Positions 16,427-23,359 of a DNA stretch of 49,550 nt are shown here, piece by piece. Each line of letters opens with the position of its first letter. The first letter of the stretch is position 1. Under the pieces are notes generated by a model. The model searched no databases. It was not told the origin of the DNA and saw nothing but the letters and a program-made list of their open reading frames with translations. The stretch comes from Eubacterium sp. (GTDB taxonomy: Bacteria; Bacillota_A; Clostridia; Lachnospirales; Lachnospiraceae), in contig JAFVEX010000140.1 in NCBI GenBank assembly GCA_017475785.1, positions 1 to 49,550 of the forward strand, in the 5' to 3' direction. A program made the translations under genes and the position numbers.

Positions 16427-17776
16427 ATGAAACCATATACAAAAGATGAAATCAGGCAGATGATCCGCGAGGAGGATGTAAAATTTATCAGGCTCCAGTT
16501 TGTGGACTTTTTCGGAGAATTGAAGAATATCGCCGTGACAGCCGGGCAGCTGGAGAAGGCGCTGGCGGGAAAGTGCAGGGTCGACGCGTTTCACGTCCGC
16601 GGGATGCAGAGCCTCGGCATTCACTCGATTTATCTGGAGCCGGATTTGGATACCTTTGCGATTTTGCCGTGGCGGCCGCAGCACGGGCGGGTTGCCCGCT
16701 TTCTGTGCCGCCTGATGGACGGAAACGGCCATCAGATCAGAGAGAGTTCCCGCTATATCCTGCGAAGCGTTATGAAACGTGCCGCCGACAAAGGCTATGC
16801 GTTTGACCTGAACCCGAGCTGCGAATTTTTTCTGTTTCAGAATGACGAGGCCGGAAAACCGACGACGCACACGGGGGAATGTGCCGGTTATCTGGACCTT
16901 GCCCCGATGGATAAGGGGGAAAACGCCCGCAGGGACGTGATCCTGACACTGGAGGAGATGGGCTTTGAAATTGAGTCCTCCCATCACGAAAATTCGCCCG
17001 GCCAGCACGCGGTGGATTTTCGCCAGGCAGAAGGAATCCGTGTGGCGGATCAGATTCTGACGTTCAGGGCTACCATTCGAATGGTCGCGGAGCGGCACGG
17101 ACTTCACGCGACATTTATGCCGAAGCCGCGCACGGATCTGATGGGATCGGCGATGTCTTTTGGCATCACCGCGTCGAAGGACGGCAAGGATATCTTCACT
17201 GCGCCGGACGCTGCTGCCAGAACCGCCGCGGCAGTGCAGGAACAGCCGGACCGGGCAGACACCGATGCGTACGGAAGCTGGTACAGCAAGGAGGCGGAAA
17301 GCTTTGTCGCCGGGCTGATGGAACATCAGCGGGGGATCGCGGCGTTTTCGAATCCTATCGTCAACTCCTACAAGCGCCTGAAATCTCATTTTCACGCGCC
17401 GACAGAGCTGTTCTGGTCCACGGAAGATTATTTTGCCCCAGTCAGGGTTCTGCGGGAAGACAGCGGGGCGGTCAGGGTCGAGTGGAAGCTTCCTGACGGC
17501 GCGGCAAATCCGTATCTGACCATCGCGATGGCGGTGGCGGCCGGGCTGGATGGAATCGAGAGAAATGCGAGGCCGCGCCCGGAAAACAGCAAGGAAGGCG
17601 CGCTCCCCGCGACCCTCAGGGAATCTATTCAGGCGTTTGAAGAAGACACCTTTCTGAGAAGCGTTTGCGGAGAAGCGTATGCCCGGATGTATATCCATGA
17701 AAAAATGAAGGAATGGGAGCGGTATTCCAAAGAGGTCACTGACTGGGAAATCAGAGAATACCTGCAGTGGATCTGA
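16427..17776 (+). CDS. Glutamine synthetase homologue, probably catalytically degenerate
   Basis: Type I glutamine synthetase by overall fold. The N-terminus EEDVKFIRLQFVDFFG, DLAPMDKGENARRD (157-170), SHHENSPGQH (185-194), MPKP (231-234) and VNSYKRL (312-318) are typical. Key motifs are changed. FDGSSIEGF has become VDAFHVRGM. The PEPEFFLF metal motif is PSCEFFLF (Ser131). The metal Glu in GQHEIDF is Ala195. GSGMH is GSAMS, so its conserved His is Ser244. RVEVR is RVEWK. Only Glu133 and Glu352 of the metal set remain. An Ala/Asp-rich insert follows residue 258. It therefore probably cannot make glutamine. It sits 16 bp before the ANTAR regulator, suggesting a sensor or partner role. A different gamma-glutamyl ligase activity is the alternative. 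Confidence 0.85.
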   Translation: MKPYTKDEIRQMIREEDVKFIRLQFVDFFGELKNIAVTAGQLEKALAGKCRVDAFHVRGMQSLGIHSIYLEPDLDTFAILPWRPQHGRVARFLCRLMDGNGHQIRESSRYILRSVMKRAADKGYAFDLNPSCEFFLFQNDEAGKPTTHTGECAGYLDLAPMDKGENARRDVILTLEEMGFEIESSHHENSPGQHAVDFRQAEGIRVADQILTFRATIRMVAERHGLHATFMPKPRTDLMGSAMSFGITASKDGKDIFTAPDAAARTAAAVQEQPDRADTDAYGSWYSKEAESFVAGLMEHQRGIAAFSNPIVNSYKRLKSHFHAPTELFWSTEDYFAPVRVLREDSGAVRVEWKLPDGAANPYLTIAMAVAAGLDGIERNARPRPENSKEGALPATLRESIQAFEEDTFLRSVCGEAYARMYIHEKMKEWERYSKEVTDWEIREYLQWI

Positions 17777-17792
17777 CAGACAGGAGGGTAAC

Positions 17793-18356
17793 ATGGGAAT
17801 GATTCTCATAGCCTTTCCTGCCGGCAGACAGAAGATGGCTGACCGCATCGGAGAATTGCTGATCAGCCGCGGGTTCCGGGACACATTGTTTGTGAAAACG
17901 GGGTCGGAGGCTCTGCGCAAGATGAGCAGGCTTGCGGGCGGAATTCTGATATGTTCCAGGCAGCTGCCGGATATGCATTACACGGAGCTGCTGGACTATA
18001 TGCCCCCGCATTTTGAAATGCTGCTGCTGGACGGCGGTCCGCCCGGCAGACAGATCTACGCGGACAATATTGTCATTTTGCAAATGCCCGTGAAAGTGCA
18101 CGAACTGATTGAAACTGTCCGTATTATGGACCGGGCAGGCGCTGCGCACAGAGCGGAGCGGTTTTTATCCGAATCGGGAAGAAACAGGGATCCCAGAGAT
18201 GAAAACTACATCCGGAACGCAAAAGAGGTGTTGAGGTACCGCAGGCATATGTCAGAGGAAGAAGCGCACAGGTATCTTCAGAAAACAAGTATGGACAGCG
18301 GAAGGAGTCTGGCGGACACTGCGCAGATGGTATTGCTGATGGCTGTAATGGAATAA
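17793..18356 (+). CDS. ANTAR-domain RNA-binding antiterminator with pseudo-receiver
   Basis: A receiver-like domain (about 1-115) is followed by an ANTAR domain (about 140-183) with the pattern AKEVL...SEEEAHRYLQKTSMDSGRSL. ANTAR proteins bind paired hexaloop hairpins in nascent RNA and prevent termination. The receiver lacks the acidic pair near its N-terminus, has Ser55 where the phosphorylated Asp should be (ICSRQLPD) and Met98 instead of the conserved Lys, so it cannot be controlled by phosphorylation. Homologues linked to glutamine synthetase genes are known in Clostridia and are thought to govern nitrogen genes. Likely targets here are the purF, amt and car leaders. Its input signal is unknown; a protein contact with the adjacent synthetase homologue is my inference. 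Confidence 0.9.
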   Translation: MGMILIAFPAGRQKMADRIGELLISRGFRDTLFVKTGSEALRKMSRLAGGILICSRQLPDMHYTELLDYMPPHFEMLLLDGGPPGRQIYADNIVILQMPVKVHELIETVRIMDRAGAAHRAERFLSESGRNRDPRDENYIRNAKEVLRYRRHMSEEEAHRYLQKTSMDSGRSLADTAQMVLLMAVME

Positions 18357-18377
18357 GGAAAGAGGCAGGAAGAGGAG

Positions 18378-20006
18378 ATGGCAGCAAAATATATATTTGT
18401 AACCGGAGGCGTCGTTTCGGGTCTGGGGAAGGGAATCACCGCGGCCTCGCTGGGGCGGCTGCTTAAGGCGCGCGGATACCGCGTGACCATGCAGAAACTG
18501 GATCCATATTTGAACATTGATCCCGGGACAATGAATCCGATCCAGCACGGAGAAGTATTTGTCACGGATGACGGCACAGAGACCGATCTGGATCTCGGCC
18601 ACTACGAGCGGTTTATCGATGAAAATCTGGACTGTAATTCTAATGTGACGACCGGGAAAATATATGAGGCAGTGCTGCAGAAGGAGCGTGAGGGCGCGTA
18701 CGGCGGCGGCACGGTACAGGTAATCCCGCACATCACAAATGAGATCATCAGCCGTTTTTATAAAGATAATAAAAAAACAGACGCGCCAGAACGCACGGAT
18801 ATTGCCATGATCGAGGTCGGCGGCACCGTCGGTGATATCGAATCACAGCCATATCTGGAAGCGATCCGGCAATTCCAGCACAAATACGGGCACGAAAATG
18901 TGATGCTGATTCTGGTGTCGCTTGTGCCGTATCTGAAGTGTTCTCAGGAATTAAAAACGAAGCCGACACAGGCTGCGGTTAAGACCATGCAGGGCATGGG
19001 GCTGCAGCCTGACGTGATCGTGTGCCGGACGGAGACAGAGCTTCCGGAGGATGTCCGGGATAAAATCGCGCTTTTTTGTAATGTGGACAGGAGATTTGTT
19101 CTGGAGAACCGGGATCTTGACTATCTGTATGAGGCACCGCTCGCGCTGGAAAAAGAGCACCTCGCGGAGGCGGCCTGTGAGATCCTGCAGCTCCCGTGCC
19201 CGGAACCGGATCTGTGTGACTGGATTCAAATGGTGGACGCGCTGCGGCACCCGGAGGGGACGGTGCGCATCGCGCTGGTTGGCAAATATACCAGGCTCCA
19301 TGACGCGTACCTGAGCGTCGCGGAAGCGTTAAAGCACGGCGGGACAGCGAACCGGGTGGAGGTACAGATCGACTGGATTGAGGCGGAGGATGTGACAGAA
19401 GAAACGGCAGGGGCACTGCTTTCCGGCTCCGACGGCATCATTGTGCCGGGCGGATTTGGCGAGCGGGGCATTCCGGGGATCATTCGCGCGATCCAGTACG
19501 CCCGGGAGAACAGGGTGCCGTTTCTCGGCATCTGTCTGGGCATGCAGCTTGCCTGCATCGAGTACGCCCGCCATGTGGCCGGACTGCCTCTCGCGGATTC
19601 TGTCGAATTCGCGCCGGAGACGCCGGATCCCGTGATTCATCTGCTGCCGGATCAGACGGGCGAAATGCCGCTGGGCGGAACCCTCCGCCTGGGAAGCTGC
19701 CCGTGCGTGCTCGCGGAGGATTCGCTGCTGCACAGCCTGTATGGGCGTACAGAAGTGACAGAGCGTCACCGGCACCGTTACGAGGTCAACAATGCTTACC
19801 GGGATATTCTGCAGGAGAGGGGGCTGCGGTTCAGCGGCACATCGCCGGACGGCAGGATCGCGGAAATGATGGAGCTGCCGGGACATCCGTTTTTTGCAGC
19901 GACACAGGCACATCCCGAATTCAAATCCCGCCCGAACCGGCCGCATCCACTGTTTGACGGACTCATTCGCGCAGCAAAGGAAATAAAAAGCTGCCGCTTC
20001 ATTTGA
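18378..20006 (+). CDS. pyrG: CTP synthase
   Basis: Converts UTP to CTP using ATP and glutamine nitrogen. The synthetase domain begins KYIFVTGGVVSGLGKG and includes MNPIQHGEVFVTDDG. The C-terminal class I glutaminase has Cys386 in GICLGMQ and the His-Glu pair in QAHPEF. Length (542 aa) is typical. It follows the ANTAR gene by 21 bp and is the last gene of the operon. The stop codon lies inside the terminator hairpin. A fourth glutamine amidotransferase in this locus, it fits the glutamine-regulon reading. Confidence 0.97.
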   Translation: MAAKYIFVTGGVVSGLGKGITAASLGRLLKARGYRVTMQKLDPYLNIDPGTMNPIQHGEVFVTDDGTETDLDLGHYERFIDENLDCNSNVTTGKIYEAVLQKEREGAYGGGTVQVIPHITNEIISRFYKDNKKTDAPERTDIAMIEVGGTVGDIESQPYLEAIRQFQHKYGHENVMLILVSLVPYLKCSQELKTKPTQAAVKTMQGMGLQPDVIVCRTETELPEDVRDKIALFCNVDRRFVLENRDLDYLYEAPLALEKEHLAEAACEILQLPCPEPDLCDWIQMVDALRHPEGTVRIALVGKYTRLHDAYLSVAEALKHGGTANRVEVQIDWIEAEDVTEETAGALLSGSDGIIVPGGFGERGIPGIIRAIQYARENRVPFLGICLGMQLACIEYARHVAGLPLADSVEFAPETPDPVIHLLPDQTGEMPLGGTLRLGSCPCVLAEDSLLHSLYGRTEVTERHRHRYEVNNAYRDILQERGLRFSGTSPDGRIAEMMELPGHPFFAATQAHPEFKSRPNRPHPLFDGLIRAAKEIKSCRFI

Positions 20007-20024
20007 AGCGGCAGCTTATTTATT
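19988..20024. terminator. pyrG terminator
   Basis: A perfect 13-bp stem AAGCTGCCGCTTC (19988-20000) / GAAGCGGCAGCTT (20005-20017) with loop ATTT is followed by ATTTATT. The last codons and stop of pyrG are inside it. A-rich sequence on the other side may let it work in both directions. Confidence 0.9.
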
Positions 20025-20027
20025 AAG

Positions 20028-20052
20028 CAGGGCTACAAGGATTCGAACCTTG
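20028..20052 (-). other. Prophage left attachment site (tRNA 3' end fragment)
   Basis: Read on the minus strand, this is the T-arm CAAGG-TTCGAAT-CCTTG followed by acceptor bases TAGCCCT and G, that is, the 3' end of a tRNA without CCA. No anticodon arm or 5' half follows on the minus strand; phage DNA does. This is the duplicate core left when a phage integrates into a tRNA gene. The intact tRNA should lie at the right end, beyond the window. The implied 5' acceptor AGGGCTA with discriminator G would fit tRNA-Trp among others; the identity is uncertain. Confidence 0.75.
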
Positions 20053-20113
20053 AAGAATACAACAAAAAAGCCTTTAAAATCAACGTTTCTTGGAGTTCGT
20101 GTCAACTTTTGTG

Positions 20114-21133
20114 TCAACTTTTTGCCTCAAAGAGCTTCTGAATGGCGCTGCTCATCTTATCGGAAGTGCCGTCTGATAATCCGTACCTGTATACTCGTTT
20201 CATTGTATGATCTGTTTTCCAACCTCCTAACGCCATGATTTCTTCATCCGTCAATCCCTGTTGATGCATATATGCAGCGAAGTAGTGCCGGAGGTCGTGG
20301 AATCGGAAGATCGGAAGATCGTTTCTCTGAAGGAACTTTCGGAAAGAACCAGTCAGTGTCTGAGGCTGACACCGAACGACATACCCCTGTCGCGCTATCT
20401 TGCCTGCCAGATCGGGACTGATCGGAACGATGCGGTCAGATTGTTGATTCTTCGGCGCCTTATCGATTCGCTGACCTTTACCGAGATAAACGGCGGACTT
20501 GCGGACGTGTACGGTGTTGCCGTCAAAGTCTTCCGGGTAACGCAGTGCGCATATCTCGCCACGTCTCAGGCCATGCACGCCGAGCAGGATCGGGATTTCC
20601 AGCGCAGTGCCTTCGGATGCTGTAAGGACTTGCCTGATTTCGTCTGTCGTTGGTTCGTGAAGATCCTGCCTTGTGTTCTCTGGCAGTGTTACCTTTGGCA
20701 AGGTGTAACCATTTGACGACATGACAGCGGTGATAAGACCATATATATTGCGAACATATTTCGGGCGCTTCCCCGCCATTACAAGCGTGTTGATGACAGA
20801 TTGTAAGTTCTGGGCGTTAACATCTGCCGTCCTGAGCGCACAGAAGGCAGCACAGCGTGATTTGAGGACACGAAGGTTATCTTCATAGGTCTTGATGGTA
20901 TAAGGGCTCAAAACGGCCTTTTTGAGGGCAATGTAGGCATTTGCGGATGCTTCAAAGGTAGCAAAATCTTCCTGCTGGTACTCACGGTGAGTATCTGCAT
21001 ACTCCGCTGCGATCCGCTTCAGGCGGGTTTTGTCAGAATCCGTGAAGGACTTCCAGTGCTTCTTGCCATCCTGATCTTTTCCGAGATAGATGCGGCAGCG
21101 GTATGTGCCGGATGGAAGTTTTTCGATTTTCAT
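20114..21133 (-). CDS. int: Phage integrase, tyrosine recombinase
   Basis: Catalyses integration and excision at the tRNA attachment site next to it. An N-terminal arm-binding region (MKIEKLPSGTYRCRIYLGKD) and a SAM-like core-binding domain precede the catalytic domain. Its Arg is in GVHGLRRGEICALRY, HxLRH is in FHDLRHYFAAY, and the nucleophilic Tyr is near the end in KRVYRY after LGGW. The 339-aa start at 21133 is preferred over the longer frame to 21208 because GGAGGTGG precedes it. A predicted plus-strand RNA runs antisense to the integrase leader, so expression may be held down by antisense transcription. Confidence 0.95.
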   Translation of the reverse strand: MKIEKLPSGTYRCRIYLGKDQDGKKHWKSFTDSDKTRLKRIAAEYADTHREYQQEDFATFEASANAYIALKKAVLSPYTIKTYEDNLRVLKSRCAAFCALRTADVNAQNLQSVINTLVMAGKRPKYVRNIYGLITAVMSSNGYTLPKVTLPENTRQDLHEPTTDEIRQVLTASEGTALEIPILLGVHGLRRGEICALRYPEDFDGNTVHVRKSAVYLGKGQRIDKAPKNQQSDRIVPISPDLAGKIARQGYVVRCQPQTLTGSFRKFLQRNDLPIFRFHDLRHYFAAYMHQQGLTDEEIMALGGWKTDHTMKRVYRYGLSDGTSDKMSSAIQKLFEAKS

Positions 21134-21180
21134 GATGCCACCTCCGTTGAATTGCGCTCCGGAGGGTGGTATAATGCAAG

Positions 21181-21256
21181 GAGTTCTGATCCTTCCATAG
21201 GTTACCACCTTGGGAGCTGCCGCTCATCCTGTTGGCGCAGGGTGGGCGGTTTTGTT
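21181..21256 (+). ncRNA. Predicted antisense small RNA over the integrase leader
   Basis: A strong promoter TTGAAT (21147-21152), 17 bp, TATAAT (21170-21175) predicts a start near 21181. A terminator CCGCTCATCCTG/CAGGGTGGGCGG with one mismatch and a TTTTGTTAT tail ends about 21256. The RNA of about 75 bases is antisense to the integrase 5' UTR. It carries CCATAGGT, complementary to a second site in the convergent transcript at 21416-21423. The layout resembles convergent type I toxin-antitoxin RNAs, but no convincing toxin is present. Confidence 0.45.
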
Positions 21257-21317
21257 ATAAATAAAAAGAGCTGACATAAGAAAAGGTATTACCCTCTTCC
21301 GTTTCCCCATTGTGAGT

Positions 21318-21389
21318 TCAATCCATCGATATGTTCAAATAAAGAATCTTTGATTGTTGACCACATAGGATCAGAATCGCTGTTCTCAT
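21318..21389 (-). CDS. Possible 23-residue leader peptide
   Basis: A perfect AGGAGG five bases before an ATG starts a 23-codon frame (MRTAILILCGQQ...). It lies between the leader hairpin and the integrase. It resembles no family I know and is only weakly hydrophobic. A second frame in the same stretch is also open. It may be a regulatory leader peptide or a remnant. Confidence 0.3.
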   Translation of the reverse strand: MRTAILILCGQQSKILYLNISMD

Positions 21390-21412
21390 AAAAACCTCCT
21401 AAAAACAAGTAA

Positions 21413-21506
21413 GGCCATAGGTATCGGCATCTCCCGTATCATGGGAAGCCTAGCACCTACAGCCTGTTCATAGTACAATAATACGAAAATGGCCGTAAAA
21501 ATGCAA
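21413..21506 (-). promoter_or_regulatory. Promoter and leader hairpin upstream of integrase
   Basis: On the minus strand, TTGCAT (21506-21501), 17 bp and TATTAT (21483-21478) predict a start near 21471. The first transcribed bases fold into a long, nearly complete hairpin spanning 21464-21413, with outer arms GGCTGTAGGT and ACCTATGGCC. A GTTTTT run follows, so the hairpin may act as an attenuator or shield the next ribosome site. Confidence 0.5.
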
Positions 21507-21607
21507 GAGACTATGTTATTATTCACACAAATTTAATCAAAAAGGTAAACCGCTATCTACGACACCCCATCCATTTCCCGGAGGTCTGACTCTTGCTATT
21601 ACGCCTG

Positions 21608-22021
21608 TCAAGGATTGATGTCAAAATATTGTAATGTGCTAAACTTCATCAGTTTGATGCTACGAGGGTTATCGGCTTTCAATAGTCCGCGCTTATACTG
21701 GCGCAAATATCTTGAAAACCCTTTAAAAATTAGATCTTCATTACTGCGTAGTATGTTCCATTCTCTGGAATCGATCTTTGGTTTATCAGATGCAATAAAA
21801 GAGGGATCATCAACAAGAACAGCCTTCGTATAGTCCAATCCGGCATCGCCGACCGTCAAAAACCCATAGGCATGTCTAATATGATGCCGTAAAGGAATGG
21901 CAAAGAGGTGTCCGTCGATTTTTATGGAAACGCAATAATAAGGGCGATCCTTCTTTTTCAAAATTTCTTTGCAGTGGCCATATTTCGAGTAAAACTCATT
22001 GGATAGAATAATCAGTTTCAT
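21608..22021 (-). CDS. Type III toxin-antitoxin endoribonuclease toxin (CptN/TenpN-like)
   Basis: A 137-aa protein beginning MKLIILSNEFYSKYG. Family features include KKDRPYYCVSIKIDGHLFAIPLRHHI, GLDYTKAVLVDD and the C-terminal STLQYF, which match my recollection of the CptN/TenpN toxins, relatives of ToxN and AbiQ. These cleave RNA, including their own repeat precursor, and are held inactive by the processed repeat RNA. The start follows GAGGTG. Directly upstream on the same strand are a repeat RNA and a hairpin, the standard layout. In a prophage it probably gives abortive-infection defence against other phages, or addiction. Confidence 0.85.
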   Translation of the reverse strand: MKLIILSNEFYSKYGHCKEILKKKDRPYYCVSIKIDGHLFAIPLRHHIRHAYGFLTVGDAGLDYTKAVLVDDPSFIASDKPKIDSREWNILRSNEDLIFKGFSRYLRQYKRGLLKADNPRSIKLMKFSTLQYFDINP

Positions 22022-22045
22022 GTAACACCTCGCAAATAAGCAGAA

Positions 22046-22152
22046 GCGCCCTCTGCACAGTTGGTACAGAAGGCGCCATCCATTGAGCGTTCTTTTGTTT
22101 AAGCTTCACGCGCTCTACGTGAAGATATCATCCATTGAGCCGTTTTATTATA
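22046..22152 (-). ncRNA. Type III antitoxin repeat RNA with promoter and terminator hairpin
   Basis: TATAAT at 22152-22147 (minus strand) predicts a start near 22140, exactly where GCTCAATGGATG begins; the same 12-mer recurs at 22088-22077, a 52-base period. The first repeat holds a CTTCACG/CGTGAAG hairpin. The second runs into a 10-bp stem (22076-22067 with 22055-22046, one G-U pair) and TTATTT, a weak terminator just before the toxin. About 1.5-2 repeats match the short arrays of CptI-type antitoxins. No good -35 was found. Confidence 0.7.
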
Positions 22153-22268
22153 CCGTCCCTGCTCTCAGGACGTTTATCTGTACCATTATTATATTTAGTT
22201 TGGCGATCAAAATCAACCGCAAGATAAAGGGCGAAATCGCTGAAAAATACTATATTTTGTTGTGAAAA

Positions 22269-22312
22269 GTGACAATATGTGTTCCGCCCTATTCCCACAA
22301 AATCCTTGTCAC
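22269..22312 (-). terminator. Repressor gene terminator
   Basis: GTGACA overlapping the repressor stop codon pairs with TGTCAC about 38 bases on, followed by TTTT on the minus strand. The long loop makes this a moderate call. Confidence 0.5.
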
Positions 22313-22704
22313 CCTATCATGTCTTCCAAAAATTCTATATCTTTCCTATAATCATCTATCTTAGTAAGATCCTTCACAGCATCGCAAGCCTTGCGCTTTC
22401 CAAGATCATTTAGTTTTTGATAATCATCTAGGAGGGACGACTCATCAGGGGAGAGGGTACGGTGGGAACTGGCAGCGGGTGTATGGTGCTCCTCGACAAG
22501 ATCTGCTTTAGAAACGTGAAAATAATTAGCCAACAATTCAATCTTATCAATTCGCGGATAGGTTTTACCCTTGACCCAGTCAGTAAATGTTGTGTAGCTA
22601 ATATTCAAATCTCTACAGACATCTTTTCGATCTTTCCCATAAAGAGTCATATATTTGAGGATGTTCTTTGCCATTATTTCTTTATTTCCTAAACTGTTGT
22701 CCAT
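22309..22704 (-). CDS. Prophage CI-like repressor (XRE HTH)
   Basis: A 131-aa protein with an N-terminal helix-turn-helix (DVCRDLNISYTTFTDWVKGKTYPRIDKIELLANYF, shown here only to mark residues 27-61) and a charged C-terminal tail. There is no peptidase S24 domain, so it is not a self-cleaving LexA/CI type; induction would need another route. The start at 22704 follows GGGAGG; the longer frame to 22863 would run through the promoters. It is divergent from the Cro-like gene, with operators between them. It very likely maintains lysogeny. Confidence 0.85.
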   Translation of the reverse strand: MDNSLGNKEIMAKNILKYMTLYGKDRKDVCRDLNISYTTFTDWVKGKTYPRIDKIELLANYFHVSKADLVEEHHTPAASSHRTLSPDESSLLDDYQKLNDLGKRKACDAVKDLTKIDDYRKDIEFLEDMIG

Positions 22705-22729
22705 AATACAAACCTCCCTTGTATAAGGA

Positions 22730-22817
22730 ATTATACGTAAATACCGTAACAAAATCAATCGAAACCGTAAAAAATTACGGAAAAGTGTTGACATTACGGT
22801 AAAACCGTAGTATGTTT
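22730..22817. promoter_or_regulatory. Divergent immunity promoters and operators
   Basis: The leftward promoter is TTGATT (22758-22753), 17 bp, TATAAT (22735-22730). The rightward one is TTGACA (22788-22793) with a TATGTT-like -10 at 22812-22817. ACCGTAA half-sites recur: TACCGTAA in the leftward spacer (22742-22749), CCGTAA-AAAA-TTACGG (22765-22780), and the perfect palindrome TACGGTTAAAACCGTA (22795-22810) filling the rightward spacer. This is a lambda-like switch with three operators. Confidence 0.8.
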
Positions 22818-22852
22818 TGGTTACAAGATATATGAAAGGAGATGCAAGAAGG

Positions 22853-23062
22853 ATGGGAATCACACTGAAAAGCGCCCGTGTAAATATAAGGATGACACAG
22901 GCAGAAGCCGCAAAAAAGCTCGGTATTTCGGTAGATACGTTAGGAAACTATGAGCGTGGAAAGTCGTATCCAGATGTTCCAATTATTAAGAGAATGGAGG
23001 ATCTGTATGGCATACCGTATAGCGAGCTTATTTTTTGCCCCAATATTACGGATAAACCGTAA
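22853..23062 (+). CDS. Cro-like HTH regulator
   Basis: A 69-aa XRE helix-turn-helix protein: MTQAEAAKKLGISVDTLGNY is the DNA-binding unit, followed by a short oligomerisation tail. It is the first gene rightward from the switch, divergent from the repressor, so it is probably the lytic regulator. The start at 22853 follows AGAAGG; an in-frame ATG at 22832 is an alternative. A further operator-like site TTACGGATAAACCGTAA spans its last codons (23046-23062), possibly giving read-through control of downstream genes. Confidence 0.85.
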   Translation: MGITLKSARVNIRMTQAEAAKKLGISVDTLGNYERGKSYPDVPIIKRMEDLYGIPYSELIFCPNITDKP

Positions 23063-23082
23063 CAATCTGCTATCCTACGGAT

Positions 23083-23132
23083 ATCAGATTTTACAGACGA
23101 TGTATTGACATCCTCTGTAAAAAACATCTGAT
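23083..23132. promoter_or_regulatory. Long inverted repeat after cro-like gene
   Basis: ATCAGATTTTACAGA (23083-23097) and TCTGTAAAA...TCTGAT (23114-23132, with a 4-base bulge) form a 15-bp stem. A TTGACA lies in the loop, but no good -10 follows. It may be an early terminator or a regulator site. Confidence 0.4.
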
Positions 23133-23155
23133 CAACCGGGAAGGGAGGCGAAGCA

Positions 23156-23344
23156 ATGTCACTGGTTGAAAACATCAAAGAAGCATGCAGGAGGAACAGG
23201 ATCACTGTCAAAGAGATGGAACGCCGCGCAGGTCTGCCGGAGCACAGCACATACAAATGGGATAAAACAGATCCGGGAGTAAAGAGAGTGAAGAGGGCAG
23301 CGGACGTCCTGCACACAACGCTGGACGAGCTGATGCGGGAATAG
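23156..23344 (+). CDS. Small HTH DNA-binding protein
   Basis: A 62-aa XRE-like protein. The motif ITVKEMERRAGLPEHSTYKW is a helix-turn-helix, and the tail AADVLHTTLDELMRE is typical of short phage regulators. GGGAGGCGAAGCA precedes the start. It lies third in the early rightward operon. It may be an accessory regulator or excision control factor; no specific role can be read from it. Confidence 0.75.
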   Translation: MSLVENIKEACRRNRITVKEMERRAGLPEHSTYKWDKTDPGVKRVKRAADVLHTTLDELMRE

Positions 23345-23359
23345 CACTTGATCAGGAAC

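Noticed and set aside
16394..17920. 508-aa minus-strand open frame
   Set aside because: It is the shadow of the glutamine synthetase homologue: no ribosome site, no family pattern and Arg/His/Pro-rich composition.
20028..20110. Complete tRNA gene
   Set aside because: Only the T-arm and 3' acceptor strand are present; no anticodon or D arm and no matching 5' acceptor.
22083..22265. 60-aa plus-strand frame with hydrophobic stretch
   Set aside because: It overlaps the type III antitoxin repeats and promoter on the other strand and has no ribosome site.
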